A stretch of DNA of 64,000 bases from Rhodospirillales bacterium. GTDB lineage: Bacteria > Pseudomonadota > Alphaproteobacteria > Kiloniellales > JACOMY01. Positions 45,309 through 53,923 of this stretch are shown here, piece after piece (the first letter of the stretch is position 1; the number at the start of each line of letters is the position of its first letter). Location of the stretch: positions 1-64,000 of the forward strand of contig JACOMY010000008.1 of the NCBI GenBank assembly GCA_014324045.1, in the 5' to 3' direction. The translations under genes and the position numbers were made by a program. The notes under the pieces were generated by a model. That model saw only the letters and a program-made list of their open reading frames with translations. It made no database searches and was not told where the DNA came from.

Positions 45309-45970
45309 GACCGGGAGAGTCGAACGGGTGCAGAACAGGGCCACCATCGTAGCACCGTTAGAGCAGCGGCTGCCGGAAAACACAAGATCCAGGGGAGAGT
45401 TCTCCAATGCCGGGACGGTTGGGGCGATGCCGCATTGCCTGTCAATCCCCTTTTGTCTGTACTACCCCCGGCGGCGGGGAGCAAAGCGCCGTCCTGTCCG
45501 CCATCTGCAATTCGTCGTGCCGAAGCCGGCCGGTTCTTCCAGCAACTCCACCGAAGACGCACCACAGGGCCCGGTGGAACGTGCGGCCCCGTCCTGCCGT
45601 TTACCGGCTACACCGGCGGGGAAGGACGGAAAGACCAATAGGCCGACAAGTACTTCGGCCAGTCCAAGTGCTCAATCTCAACATCCTGGAGGCGTGCATG
45701 GGCGGCACGGATCGGCCGGATCGTGCGGGCGCCGCTGCTGGCCGGCAAGCAACGGGTGGCCGGTCGTGCGGTGCAGCCGCCTTGCAGCAAAGGTCTTGCA
45801 ACGGCCTTGCAGGTCTCTTGCAAGGCAGTGGGCGCGATCGGTCCGAGTCAGGTGGCAGTGGTGGATTACCCCACATAGTCCGGCGGGTCGATGCCATGGC
45901 GGGCGACCCTGCCTATCACGCGGTCGACAGCCAGGACCATGGAGGCGCGCAAAATGCATTTGGAGCTGGA
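45309..45970. other. Gap of about 660 bases, degenerate sequence
   Basis: Between the R-M gene and the amidase gene. Plus-strand frames show fragments such as FFQQLHRRR and VRAPLLAGKQRVAGRAVQPP, broken by stops and not assignable. Several CTTGCAA/CTTGCAG words cluster at 45780-45830. It marks the change from GC-rich to less GC-rich DNA, so it may be an old insertion border. Confidence 0.35.
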
Positions 45971-47437
45971 CTATTCGGAGAGAATTGGACGCTCCGACGT
46001 CTTTCCGAACCAGCCGCCACAACTCGCTTCGTATGCCAACGAAGCTTTGAATACAGTTGGATCGTCGAACGTCCGCCCGACGATTTGGATTCCTGTAGGT
46101 ACGCCGTTCGATGCAACACCACTTGGCACAGCCATGACCGGACAATAGTGCAGCATGTTGAAGTGATGGGTCAGAACCCATCCATACTCCGGGTCAACGG
46201 CAACCCCATTGATCGTATAGGTTGCCGATGTTGGATCATGATCCGCTGGAACCGCAGGCACAGCCGTTGTCGGACATATGAACAGGTCATAGCGCTCCAT
46301 CAACGCGCCGAAGGACTGATACATTTCGTGTTGTACCTCCCAGGAGTGCGAGACATCGTCCAGGGTCGTCTGCGCAACGCCCTTTGCCGCAGCCAGCGTA
46401 TAGTCGTTCAGCCTATCGGAGTGTTTTTTGGCAGCCCAAGAAGCCTGCCTCAGATAGTGCATTGTATTGTACCAATGCGTCGCTGCTTTATCGCATTCTT
46501 CGGACCACGGTATCTCAACTTCCGTAACTTCAGCACCAAGTGCTCGAAACTTATCCAGTGCATTGAGTGTGTTTTTACGCACCTCCGGGTCTACGGCCCG
46601 ATACCCAAGGTCCAGTGAGTAGGCGATTTTGGTCCCGTCCAATCGCCCGGCCTTGCTAGGCAAGACCACTTTGTCCCGCAGGCTGTCGTGGTCCCGTGGA
46701 TGCGCTCCGGAAACGATGTCTTGCACGAGCGCCAGATCGGCAATGGATCGTGCGAGAGGGCCACAGTGGTTGTAGCGGTCAAAATTTGCCGGCGGACCGT
46801 CCGGATTGCGTCCGTGCGGTGCCTTGAACCCGACAACACCGCAGCAGCTTGCCGGAATTCTGATCGATCCACCGATGTCTGTACCGGTTGCAATAGGTGC
46901 AAAACCGGCCGCAACGGCTGCACCGGATCCGCCGGATGAACCGCCAGTGCCAAATTCCGGATTGTACGGATTGACTGTGTTACCCCAAGCCAAACTTCGG
47001 CAAACACCGGAGATGCAAAACTCAGGAGTGGTCGTGCGAGCGAGTATGATCGCGCCCGCTTCTTCGAGTCGCTCCACCATTGGATCCGAGTGCAGGTCAG
47101 GTTTGACATCCATATAGAGCAAAGACCCGTGGGTTGTGCGTTTGCCTTTAACCCTCTGAGCATCCTTGACCAGAACCGGCACGCCAAACAGCGCGCCACC
47201 GGCAGCGCCCTTAGCATAGACGCTGTCGGCATTAAGCGCCTTTTGCCGAGCTTCGTCAAAATATGTATCTGCCAGCGCGTTTATTGCTGGGTTGACCTGT
47301 TCGATCCGCCGTACCAAGACCTCCAGCAACGTGCTAGGTTTCAGAGCCCCGCTGCGAAACTGTGTAAGCGCCCCGGCCGCGGTCAGATAACATAAATCAA
47401 GGTCAACAGCGGGTTCAACGAGAGCGCTGTTGTCCAT
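45971..47437 (-). CDS. Amidase signature family enzyme
   Basis: A 488-residue hydrolase of the amidase signature family, cutting a C-N amide bond. The Ser-cisSer-Lys triad is complete: K91 (VPVLVKDA), S167 (GTGGSSGGSGAAVAAG) and S191 (TDIGGSIRIPASCCG). No signal peptide, so it acts in the cytoplasm. It is 30 bases after the transporter permease and is the last gene of proX-proV-proW-amidase. The substrate is probably what the transporter brings in; an amide of a quaternary amine (such as carnitinamide or betaine amide) would fit, but that is inference. Base composition matches the transporter genes rather than the flanks. Confidence 0.88.
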   Translation of the reverse strand: MDNSALVEPAVDLDLCYLTAAGALTQFRSGALKPSTLLEVLVRRIEQVNPAINALADTYFDEARQKALNADSVYAKGAAGGALFGVPVLVKDAQRVKGKRTTHGSLLYMDVKPDLHSDPMVERLEEAGAIILARTTTPEFCISGVCRSLAWGNTVNPYNPEFGTGGSSGGSGAAVAAGFAPIATGTDIGGSIRIPASCCGVVGFKAPHGRNPDGPPANFDRYNHCGPLARSIADLALVQDIVSGAHPRDHDSLRDKVVLPSKAGRLDGTKIAYSLDLGYRAVDPEVRKNTLNALDKFRALGAEVTEVEIPWSEECDKAATHWYNTMHYLRQASWAAKKHSDRLNDYTLAAAKGVAQTTLDDVSHSWEVQHEMYQSFGALMERYDLFICPTTAVPAVPADHDPTSATYTINGVAVDPEYGWVLTHHFNMLHYCPVMAVPSGVASNGVPTGIQIVGRTFDDPTVFKASLAYEASCGGWFGKTSERPILSE

Positions 47438-47467
47438 ACCGCATACCCTCCCCTTCGATGTTGGAGT

Positions 47468-49534
47468 TCAAAGCGCGTTATCGAGCTTGGTGCCGAGACG
47501 CGACTGGATCTGCCGATTAAACCCTTGGGTGATCCGATCGGCGGTCATCGCGATTATCGCCATACCGATCCCAGCCGTCATACCAACGCCAAAATCTCCG
47601 TCTCCCAAGCCGATATAGATTTGCTGCCCCAAGTCATCCGTACCGACCAAGGCGGTAATGACCAACATCGAAATCCCGAACATTATTGTCTGGTTCAATC
47701 CCAACATGATGGAGGGCACTGCAAGGGGAAGTTTGACCTGCCACAACAACTGCCGGCGTGTGGTTCCAATGGCAATCGCGGCCTCGATCACATCTCTGGG
47801 CAGGTTCCGTAATCCATGTTCTGTATAGCGGATGGCAGGAACAATGGCGTAGACGACGATCGCTAGAAGCGCGGTAAATTCTCCGATCTTGAAAACCATG
47901 ACAAACGGGATCAGGATAACGAAGAGCGGCATTGTTTGAAGCGTATCTATAATCGGCCGCACGATGCGCGATAGGGTGTTGTTTTCCGATGCCCAAACAC
48001 CAATTGCGCTGCCAAGCGAGAAGGCCAAAAGCACCCCGACACCGCACAGATAGAGTGAGACGACTGCAGGTTCCCAAATCCCCGTCAGCAAGAGAAATGC
48101 CAGACCGGCGCCGACCCAAAGCGCTAGATTCTTTCCACCAGCCTGCCAAGCTAGGGCCACAATGATTGCGCAGAGTGCAAGCCAGGAAAGCCCGGTTAGG
48201 CCAACGTATAGCACCGAGCAGAACAGAATTATTCCCAATGCTTTTTGGTGTTTACCGCGCACGATCAGGAAGATCGCGATGGCGGCGGCCACGAGGGCGT
48301 AAGCAGTTGCGATTACCGGTGTCACGGCAAACCCCCAGGTAAAGGGGCTTACAGCCTGAGAAAGACCGATTTTGATCGGCAACATAATGTAGAATAGGGC
48401 CGCTGTTTTGATAGCCTCAAGTGTCGCTCGGAACTCGACGAAGAGCCATTCGAGGGCTGCGTTCATGCTAGGTGCCGGATCGATAATCCAGGCCTCAGGC
48501 CATTCCCTGAGCGCTGGAAAGAGATACGCCAAAATAAACGCAGCAGCGAACGATGCAGCGCAAATCTTCCAGCCACTTGCAGAAGGTTCAACGGCGGCGT
48601 TTGAGCGAACGGCAAATCCCCAAGTGATCCTGTCGAGGATCATTGCCATTAAGGCAATCACAATGCCTGCCAATAGACTTTCGCCGAATTGGGCTTTGCG
48701 GATCGTGGACAGAACTTCCCAACCGATGTCGTTCGTGCCGCCAATAATGGACGCAATGATCACCATCGACAGCGAGGCCATCGTGGTCTGATTGACACCC
48801 AACAAAATCTGGCGTTGTGCCGTTGGAACACGAACACTCCAAAAGAGCTGAGCCGGAGTGGCTCCGCTCATCAAGCCGGATTCGATAACCTCATCAGATA
48901 CGCATCGAAGGCCAACGATCGTATTGCGAACCATAGGCGGAAACGCAAACAGGATAGAAGCAACAAGACCGACTGTGGTACCGAACCCAAACAAAAGAAG
49001 AATCGGCAAGAGATAGGCAAAGGCCGGAACCGTCTGCATAAGATCGAGTACCGGCATTATCACGCGGTATGCGCGGTCCGACTTGAACCCCCAAGTGCCG
49101 ACGGCAAAGCCCAGAGCCACTGCCAAGGGGATAGATACAACAACTAGCGCAAATGAGTTGATAGACTGTGTCCAGAACCCAAATGTCACCATGTATAGCA
49201 AGCTCAGTGCAGTGAAAACGGCCAAGCCAGGGCCGCCTGAGCGAAATGCCACGTAGACCGTCAGCACAAACCACGCGGCCCAAGGCAGCGAGTGCAAAAG
49301 AGCCTTAGCAAACAGGATTGGCCAATCGAATAGCCAAGCGACAGCTTTGAACAACCACCCAAAAGCATCGACGAACCAACGCATTGCCGCGTTCATCGGG
49401 TCGGTCACAGGCACAACCAAAGTCTCCGGGAATGTCACCGGAGGCCCCAAGCCTTTGGAAAAAACGACGAGCCCGGCAACAAGCGCGGTCACCGACGCCC
49501 AGACAAGAAACGGCCTGTCACTGATTGTTTTCAT
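47468..49534 (-). CDS. Glycine betaine/proline-type ABC permease, two fused ProW domains
   Basis: A 688-residue inner-membrane permease containing two ProW-like units in tandem. Each ends with the ATPase-coupling EAA loop: DEVIESGLMSGATPAQLFW in the first half and DVIEAAIAIGTTRRQLLWQV in the second. Further matching pairs are LMQTVPAFAYLLPI and TLQTMPLFVILIPF. Most ProW proteins have one unit and form homodimers; here the pseudo-dimer is one chain, as in some alphaproteobacterial betaine transporters. It follows proV by 4 bases. Confidence 0.88.
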   Translation of the reverse strand: MKTISDRPFLVWASVTALVAGLVVFSKGLGPPVTFPETLVVPVTDPMNAAMRWFVDAFGWLFKAVAWLFDWPILFAKALLHSLPWAAWFVLTVYVAFRSGGPGLAVFTALSLLYMVTFGFWTQSINSFALVVVSIPLAVALGFAVGTWGFKSDRAYRVIMPVLDLMQTVPAFAYLLPILLLFGFGTTVGLVASILFAFPPMVRNTIVGLRCVSDEVIESGLMSGATPAQLFWSVRVPTAQRQILLGVNQTTMASLSMVIIASIIGGTNDIGWEVLSTIRKAQFGESLLAGIVIALMAMILDRITWGFAVRSNAAVEPSASGWKICAASFAAAFILAYLFPALREWPEAWIIDPAPSMNAALEWLFVEFRATLEAIKTAALFYIMLPIKIGLSQAVSPFTWGFAVTPVIATAYALVAAAIAIFLIVRGKHQKALGIILFCSVLYVGLTGLSWLALCAIIVALAWQAGGKNLALWVGAGLAFLLLTGIWEPAVVSLYLCGVGVLLAFSLGSAIGVWASENNTLSRIVRPIIDTLQTMPLFVILIPFVMVFKIGEFTALLAIVVYAIVPAIRYTEHGLRNLPRDVIEAAIAIGTTRRQLLWQVKLPLAVPSIMLGLNQTIMFGISMLVITALVGTDDLGQQIYIGLGDGDFGVGMTAGIGMAIIAMTADRITQGFNRQIQSRLGTKLDNAL

Positions 49535-49538
49535 GACC

Positions 49539-50615
49539 TCAATCCTTCACGGCTGAGGCATCGGAAATTCCACTTGCAAGCGCAGCGACAAAGCTTTGAC
49601 TGGTCATATGGGATAGCGTATTGCCTTCGCCACGCACCGCAACCCCGCTTTCATGCGAAGCCAGATAAGGCAAAAGATCAGCGACATTTGTTGAAGCGGG
49701 AACTTCCTTTATACAGGGAGGTGGAGTAGTGTTAGCCGCGACATCCCCTGCTGTCAGGATCAACTCCCAAGGGACATCATTTGTGAACTCCCGAACATAG
49801 TCGTTTACCGGGTTCAGGATCAAATCCACCGGACGTCCGATTTGTACAATGGCACCGTCTTTCATAATGGCCATCCGGTCCGCAATGCGTAGAGCCTCCA
49901 GGAAATCGTGGGTAATAAATACGATTGATTTATGCAGATCTTGCTGCAGGCGGAGGAATTCGTCCTGCATCTGCCGCCGGATTAATGGATCAAGCGCACT
50001 GAATGGCTCATCAAGAAACCAAACCTCAGGCTCAACTGCCAGCGATCGCGCAATGCCGACACGTTGTTGCTGCCCCCCAGAAAGCTGGCTTGGGAAACTG
50101 CTTTCCCGCCCCTCCAAACCAACCAAAGCAATCACGCGCTCGGCACGCGACAAGCGTTCCTTGCTATCCATGCCCTGCAGCTTTAGGGGAAAAGCCACAT
50201 TTTCAAGGACGTTCAAATGTGGCATCAGGCCAAAGCTTTGAAATACCATCCCCATCTTATGACGACGAATATCTATCAGCTCTTTGGGGGTCGATTTCAG
50301 AAGATCCTCGCCATCGAGGAGAATCTGCCCTGCGGTCGGCTCGACAAGCCGGGAAAGGCAGCGAACGATTGTGGATTTTCCGGACCCGGACAGGCCCATG
50401 ATCACGAATATTTCCCCGAGCATCACATCGAAGCTAACATCGGTTGACGCGACAAGGCCTCCCCGGTCTCGGATGTCTTGGGCTAAGGATTTTGCGCGGC
50501 CGGTGTCTAGTGCAGCGACATCGACGGCTTTAAGATGCTCATCCACGTTGCCATAGAGCTTCCAGACATGCCGGCAAGAGAGTTTCGGGGCCGATCTCGA
50601 AGGCGAAGAAGTCAT
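49539..50615 (-). CDS. proV: Glycine betaine/proline-type ABC transporter ATPase (ProV-like)
   Basis: A 358-residue ATPase. Walker A is MGLSGSGKSTIVRC, the Q-loop VFQSFGLMPHLNVLENVAFP, the signature LSGGQQQRVGIARSL and Walker B VWFLDEPFSALDP. The N-terminal extension with HVWKLYG and the C-terminal region (about 275-358) are typical of the ProV branch; the C-terminal part resembles a shortened regulatory region, without a clear CBS pair. The ATG at 50615 lies just after a hairpin that separates it from proX. Confidence 0.88.
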   Translation of the reverse strand: MTSSPSRSAPKLSCRHVWKLYGNVDEHLKAVDVAALDTGRAKSLAQDIRDRGGLVASTDVSFDVMLGEIFVIMGLSGSGKSTIVRCLSRLVEPTAGQILLDGEDLLKSTPKELIDIRRHKMGMVFQSFGLMPHLNVLENVAFPLKLQGMDSKERLSRAERVIALVGLEGRESSFPSQLSGGQQQRVGIARSLAVEPEVWFLDEPFSALDPLIRRQMQDEFLRLQQDLHKSIVFITHDFLEALRIADRMAIMKDGAIVQIGRPVDLILNPVNDYVREFTNDVPWELILTAGDVAANTTPPPCIKEVPASTNVADLLPYLASHESGVAVRGEGNTLSHMTSQSFVAALASGISDASAVKD

Positions 50616-50636
50616 AGCGGATAGTCCTTAATAAAG

Positions 50637-50663
50637 GGCGGAGCGCTTTTAAAACGCTCCGCC
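50637..50663 (-). terminator. Hairpin between proX and proV (attenuator)
   Basis: A 9-bp GC-rich stem, GGCGGAGCG / CGCTCCGCC, with a 9-base A/T loop lies between the proX stop and the proV start. In the direction of transcription CTTTATT follows. Such hairpins usually let only part of the transcripts pass, raising binding protein over ATPase and permease. Confidence 0.65.
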
Positions 50664-50676
50664 AGGTTAGGGGGGA

Positions 50677-51612
50677 TTAGTTTTTTGCGGCGTCGATCCA
50701 GGGTTTCCAGGTGCTTTCATTGGCCGCCATCCATGCATCGACAACCTCTTCCACATCCCGCCCATTTTGATCCACTTCTAGGATCAATGCATTCTGCATC
50801 CGGTTTGTCAGAGCCATTTGTTCCACAACCTTCATCGCGCCGGGGAATTCCCTGGGAAATCCATTCGACACAATTTTTTCGACGCCTGCCTGCTGAAACC
50901 CACAGGCATCTCCACGTGCCTGATTTGCTTCGTTACATTCCCCGTGCGGTTTGTCCCACTCCACCCAATCGACCTCGATCTCTGCAAAAACCCAATGTGG
51001 TTGCCACATCATCATGAGGATCGGTTGTTCAACCGCGAGTGCACTGTTCAATTCAGCCAACATCGTACCCTCGGACCCACCGGAGACGGGTTTGAAAGGC
51101 AGATCTAGGAGTTTCACCAGATCAGCCGATCGTGTTCCCCAGTCGGCAGGATATGTGATCAGCCGCCCATTCGGGAAGGTGTCAGCGGTTGCGAAAGCCT
51201 GGGCACAATCATACAAAGCTTCATATGCTGGGAGACCCGGACACTTCTCGTTCATGTAAGGCGGATAAATCCATCCTTCTTGCGGTTGTAGGCCGAGGCT
51301 CCCAACCACAATGATGTCGCCGTTTTCAACGGCCTTCGGATAGATATCGCCCACATTGTTGGTCCAAAACTCGGGCTGGTAATGCAGGCTTCCTTCAGCC
51401 AGAGCGGCAATTTGTGGAACTGTGCCTGCCGTCACAAACTCCACTTCGTGTCCCAGCTCTTCAAAAAGAGCACCGGCGAGATGCGCTGAGATATGTTGCC
51501 CGGTCCATTCGTTGATCGCGATTTTGATGGGCTCCGCCGAGGCGACAACAGCATTCATCAGGACTGCCGTCGATGCAGCCAACCCAAACTTCAGTACTTG
51601 TGTGCTTGTCAT
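50677..51612 (-). CDS. proX: Glycine betaine/proline-type substrate-binding protein (ProX-like)
   Basis: A 311-residue periplasmic binding protein (OpuAC family). The signal peptide ends near ASA-EP. The mature part begins IKIAINEWTGQHISAHLAGA, with EWTG typical of ABC transporters for quaternary amines; aromatic residues that could cage a trimethylammonium group are frequent (YQPEFWTN, MMMWQPHWVF, WVEWDKPHG). Two Cys pairs probably form disulfides. It is the first gene of the operon; the ATG at 51612 follows GGGAGGT. The ligand is unknown; betaine, proline betaine or carnitine are candidates. Confidence 0.88.
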   Translation of the reverse strand: MTSTQVLKFGLAASTAVLMNAVVASAEPIKIAINEWTGQHISAHLAGALFEELGHEVEFVTAGTVPQIAALAEGSLHYQPEFWTNNVGDIYPKAVENGDIIVVGSLGLQPQEGWIYPPYMNEKCPGLPAYEALYDCAQAFATADTFPNGRLITYPADWGTRSADLVKLLDLPFKPVSGGSEGTMLAELNSALAVEQPILMMMWQPHWVFAEIEVDWVEWDKPHGECNEANQARGDACGFQQAGVEKIVSNGFPREFPGAMKVVEQMALTNRMQNALILEVDQNGRDVEEVVDAWMAANESTWKPWIDAAKN

Positions 51613-51816
51613 GGTTTGACCTCCCAGTCAGTTCGATAGGCGTGGTTTGTACAACGCATCTACAGCATGATAGCATTCGAGGGCCTTTATCAATACGTCT
51701 TTCCGGCTTTTTGGGCGCCAATTTCGATGCGATAGCCAGGCGCGGTGTCTTTACGAAGCCTAGGCGTTGAAATTTGGCGCCTCTTTTGAGACGCTTGAGG
51801 GCTTTTCAGAAGGAGG

Positions 51817-51888
51817 TCAAGCGGTGACGCATCCTCCGATCTGGAGGAGCTGGCGCATGTCGTAGGCGATGTTCGCCATGCGGAATCT
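51817..51888 (-). pseudogene. Insertion-sequence transposase C-terminal remnant
   Basis: The minus strand reads RFRMANIAYDMRQLLQIGGC then VTA and a stop; the RMANIAYDMRQLL pattern is the usual end of IS5/IS1182-like transposases. An in-frame stop directly upstream shows the rest is gone. It lies at the outer border of the lower-GC transporter island, upstream of proX. Confidence 0.6.
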
Positions 51889-52282
51889 AACCGCTCATGG
51901 ACAGGCAAGGGCTGCTGACAGGCAGGCGGAGCCCGGAGCGACTAGCGCAGCCGGCGAATGTGACGGTGCGGAGGGCTCGAAACACTCGGAACGAAAGAGC
52001 CCGCCGGATGCCGAGGCGGCGGTAGTGGCGGTGCGGGACTGCCGAAGGCTTCTATCCGATAAAGGCACCTTGGAAGGCATCGGAGGTTCACGGCGGCCCA
52101 ATCCCGTTCGCGCGAACCTCGAAGACGCGAACCTCTACCGCGCGCACCTCGTCGGCGCGATCGGCCTGACGCAAGAGATGCTGCGCCGCGCCCAGCCCTC
52201 GCCTCCGCCGCCGAGTCTGCCGGCGGGCCTGTCCTGGCCACTCGAGAAGGGCACGGATGGTAGGTGGCACCTGAAGCCCTAG
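51869..52282 (+). CDS. Pentapeptide-repeat C-terminal fragment
   Basis: The frame is open for 137 residues, but only the end is recognisable: RANLEDANLYRAHLVGA fits three A(N/D)LxX pentapeptides, followed by the family-typical capping line IGLTQEMLRRAQ and LPAGLSWPLE. The N-terminal part has no repeats and begins inside the antisense of the transposase remnant. This looks like a truncated gene whose original start was lost to the insertion. The true start cannot be chosen. Confidence 0.4.
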   Translation: MFAMRNLTAHGQARAADRQAEPGATSAAGECDGAEGSKHSERKSPPDAEAAVVAVRDCRRLLSDKGTLEGIGGSRRPNPVRANLEDANLYRAHLVGAIGLTQEMLRRAQPSPPPPSLPAGLSWPLEKGTDGRWHLKP

Positions 52283-52769
52283 CGGCCGCAGACGGCTTCC
52301 CACGCATCCGTAAAGCGTGCGCCTGCGGTCTTGCTTTGCCCGCTATCGGCGGCGGCTCCAGGTGGATCTTGCCGAGACCCTTACTACCGGCTTCGAGTCC
52401 GAAAGAGACAACAAAATACATAGAGGGAAACTACACAAAGGCGGCCGCACCGCAGATCACTTAAACCCGGGTCACTCAAACCCTGGGCCAGGTAACTGTC
52501 GCGCTTGGGCCATCTATTGTGGCGCGCGCCACTCGTGCGGCGGACCATGTTCCGGCGAGAAGGGGCGGCGGCATGACGAAGAGACCGAAGGGCCTTGTGG
52601 CAGGGCTTTAAGGCCGGTTCAGGCGGTACCGATCGCTCCTATTGCGGGAGCGCTGCCGCTCATTCCGGGTGTGGGTGTACTGGTATGGGTGTACTGGGAA
52701 GATATCTGGCATTGAGCGCATGGAGAGGAAGCGTCCAACGGCGAGCTCCTGCGGCACAAGACCGAATTC
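52283..52769. other. Gap of about 490 bases, possible small membrane peptide remnant
   Basis: An ATG at 52573 begins MTKRPKGLVAGL and stops. In another frame from about 52612 the sequence reads RPVQAVPIAPIAGALPLIPG then VGVLVWVYWEDIWH and a stop, a hydrophobic segment of a kind seen in small membrane proteins. A one- or two-base change would join them. I cannot support an intact gene. Confidence 0.25.
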
Positions 52770-53267
52770 TTACGACACCAGGCATTCTCCGCTGACGCCG
52801 ACCGGGAAATTCTCGGCGTTGCCCTCGACGTCGCGGACCACGGTGGCGGTGGGGACGGGGGACAGGGGATCGCCGCTCCACCAGAATTCCAGGCCCTCGC
52901 CACCTTCTTCGATGAAGAAGTAGTGCGGGCCCTGAATCTCGCTCTCCGGATAGAAGAAGCAGATCTCGTCCGGGGTGGCCCACCACTTGCCGTAGATCAC
53001 GCAGCCTTCCCAGAGGTAGGCGCTGATCCCCGCCGTGCTGTGGAACTCCACCTCGAAGACCCCGTTGGAGCGGCGGCGGTAGTGGGTGCGGTTCTTCACC
53101 AAGGCTTCCAGAGCCTCAATGCCGGTGATCCGACCCGCGTCCGCCACTGCCGTTCCGGGGGGGCCGGGTCCGGTTTTTTGCGCTGGCCCCTGTACCGGTT
53201 CCTGCGCCGCCAGCGGCAGCGGCAGCAGGCAGATCGCAACGAAGAGCGTGAGGCCGGTGGCGGCCAC
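52770..53267 (-). CDS. Secreted protein of unknown function, paralog 2
   Basis: A 165-residue exported protein; the signal peptide is residues 1-22 (ending LAAQ). The core shares a pattern with the preceding gene: AYLWEGCVIYGKWWATPDEI, then CFFYPES, a hydrophobic-aromatic FFIEEGGEGLEFW and a C-terminal Cys. The Trp-rich motif and paired Cys suggest a small beta domain. The start is GTG at 53267, three bases after the previous stop. Similarity to DUF995-like proteins is possible but not certain. Confidence 0.6.
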   Translation of the reverse strand: MAATGLTLFVAICLLPLPLAAQEPVQGPAQKTGPGPPGTAVADAGRITGIEALEALVKNRTHYRRRSNGVFEVEFHSTAGISAYLWEGCVIYGKWWATPDEICFFYPESEIQGPHYFFIEEGGEGLEFWWSGDPLSPVPTATVVRDVEGNAENFPVGVSGECLVS

Positions 53268-53270
53268 GGC

Positions 53271-53723
53271 TCAGGTGTCCTGACAGTGGCCGCCGGAGTT
53301 CAGCGCCAGCCCCTGCGGGTTGCCCTCCAGGACCGACTTGACCCAAGCCAGCGGCTGGCGGGCGTCGGGGTCCTCCACCGACCAGTACTCCAGGCCGGCC
53401 GGTCCGTCGCGCAGATAGAAGCAGTGCGCGGCCTCGCCGGAGAGGCTGGGGTAGGCGTAGCAGAGGCGATCTTCCTCCGCCCACCAGCGCCCCGACCAGA
53501 GGCAGCCGTCCCAAAGGTAGGCCACCTTGCCGTCGGTGGTGTGATACTCGGCCTCGTCGCCGCCGTCGGTGCGGCCGCGCAGGTGCGTGGTGCCGCTGAC
53601 TGCCTCTTCGATCCGGCTCTCGCCGGACAGCCAGCCCTCGCCGCGCCCGGGTTCGGCCTCGGCGGTTCCGGCGGCCAGTAGCAAGGCGGCGAGTGACAGG
53701 GCAACGCGATGGCTGAAAAGCAT
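53271..53723 (-). CDS. Secreted protein of unknown function, paralog 1
   Basis: A 150-residue exported protein with a signal peptide ending AEA-EP. The core reads AYLWDGCLWSGRWWAEEDRL, CYAYPSLSGEAAHCFYLRDG and GLEYWSVEDP, matching paralog 2 motif for motif. The ATG at 53723 starts the two-gene operon. Both are probably periplasmic or surface proteins. No catalytic signature is visible. Confidence 0.6.
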   Translation of the reverse strand: MLFSHRVALSLAALLLAAGTAEAEPGRGEGWLSGESRIEEAVSGTTHLRGRTDGGDEAEYHTTDGKVAYLWDGCLWSGRWWAEEDRLCYAYPSLSGEAAHCFYLRDGPAGLEYWSVEDPDARQPLAWVKSVLEGNPQGLALNSGGHCQDT

Positions 53724-53923
53724 GGCGAATCTACTCCATGAAAGCGTGTCTCGAACGGTGGCGGTGCCCCTACGGCAGACAGTCTCTCACCGGCGCTAGC
53801 CAAGCACGATTCGATCCCTTATGTGTAGCGATAATATAATCTCAAGGCGGCGGCGGTTCCAGGGGCGGCATCCCATTCCGGAAGCAATACCTTTCAGCAA
53901 CAGAGACGAAGAGGAGATCTGTC

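Noticed and set aside
45780-45830. Cluster of CTTGCAA/CTTGCAG words as a regulatory array
   Set aside because: Spacing is irregular and no gene start follows; it is likely part of degenerate coding sequence.
53800-53840. Possible T-loop-like sequence TTCGATCCC suggesting a tRNA
   Set aside because: No matching acceptor stem, anticodon arm or D-loop could be laid out around it.
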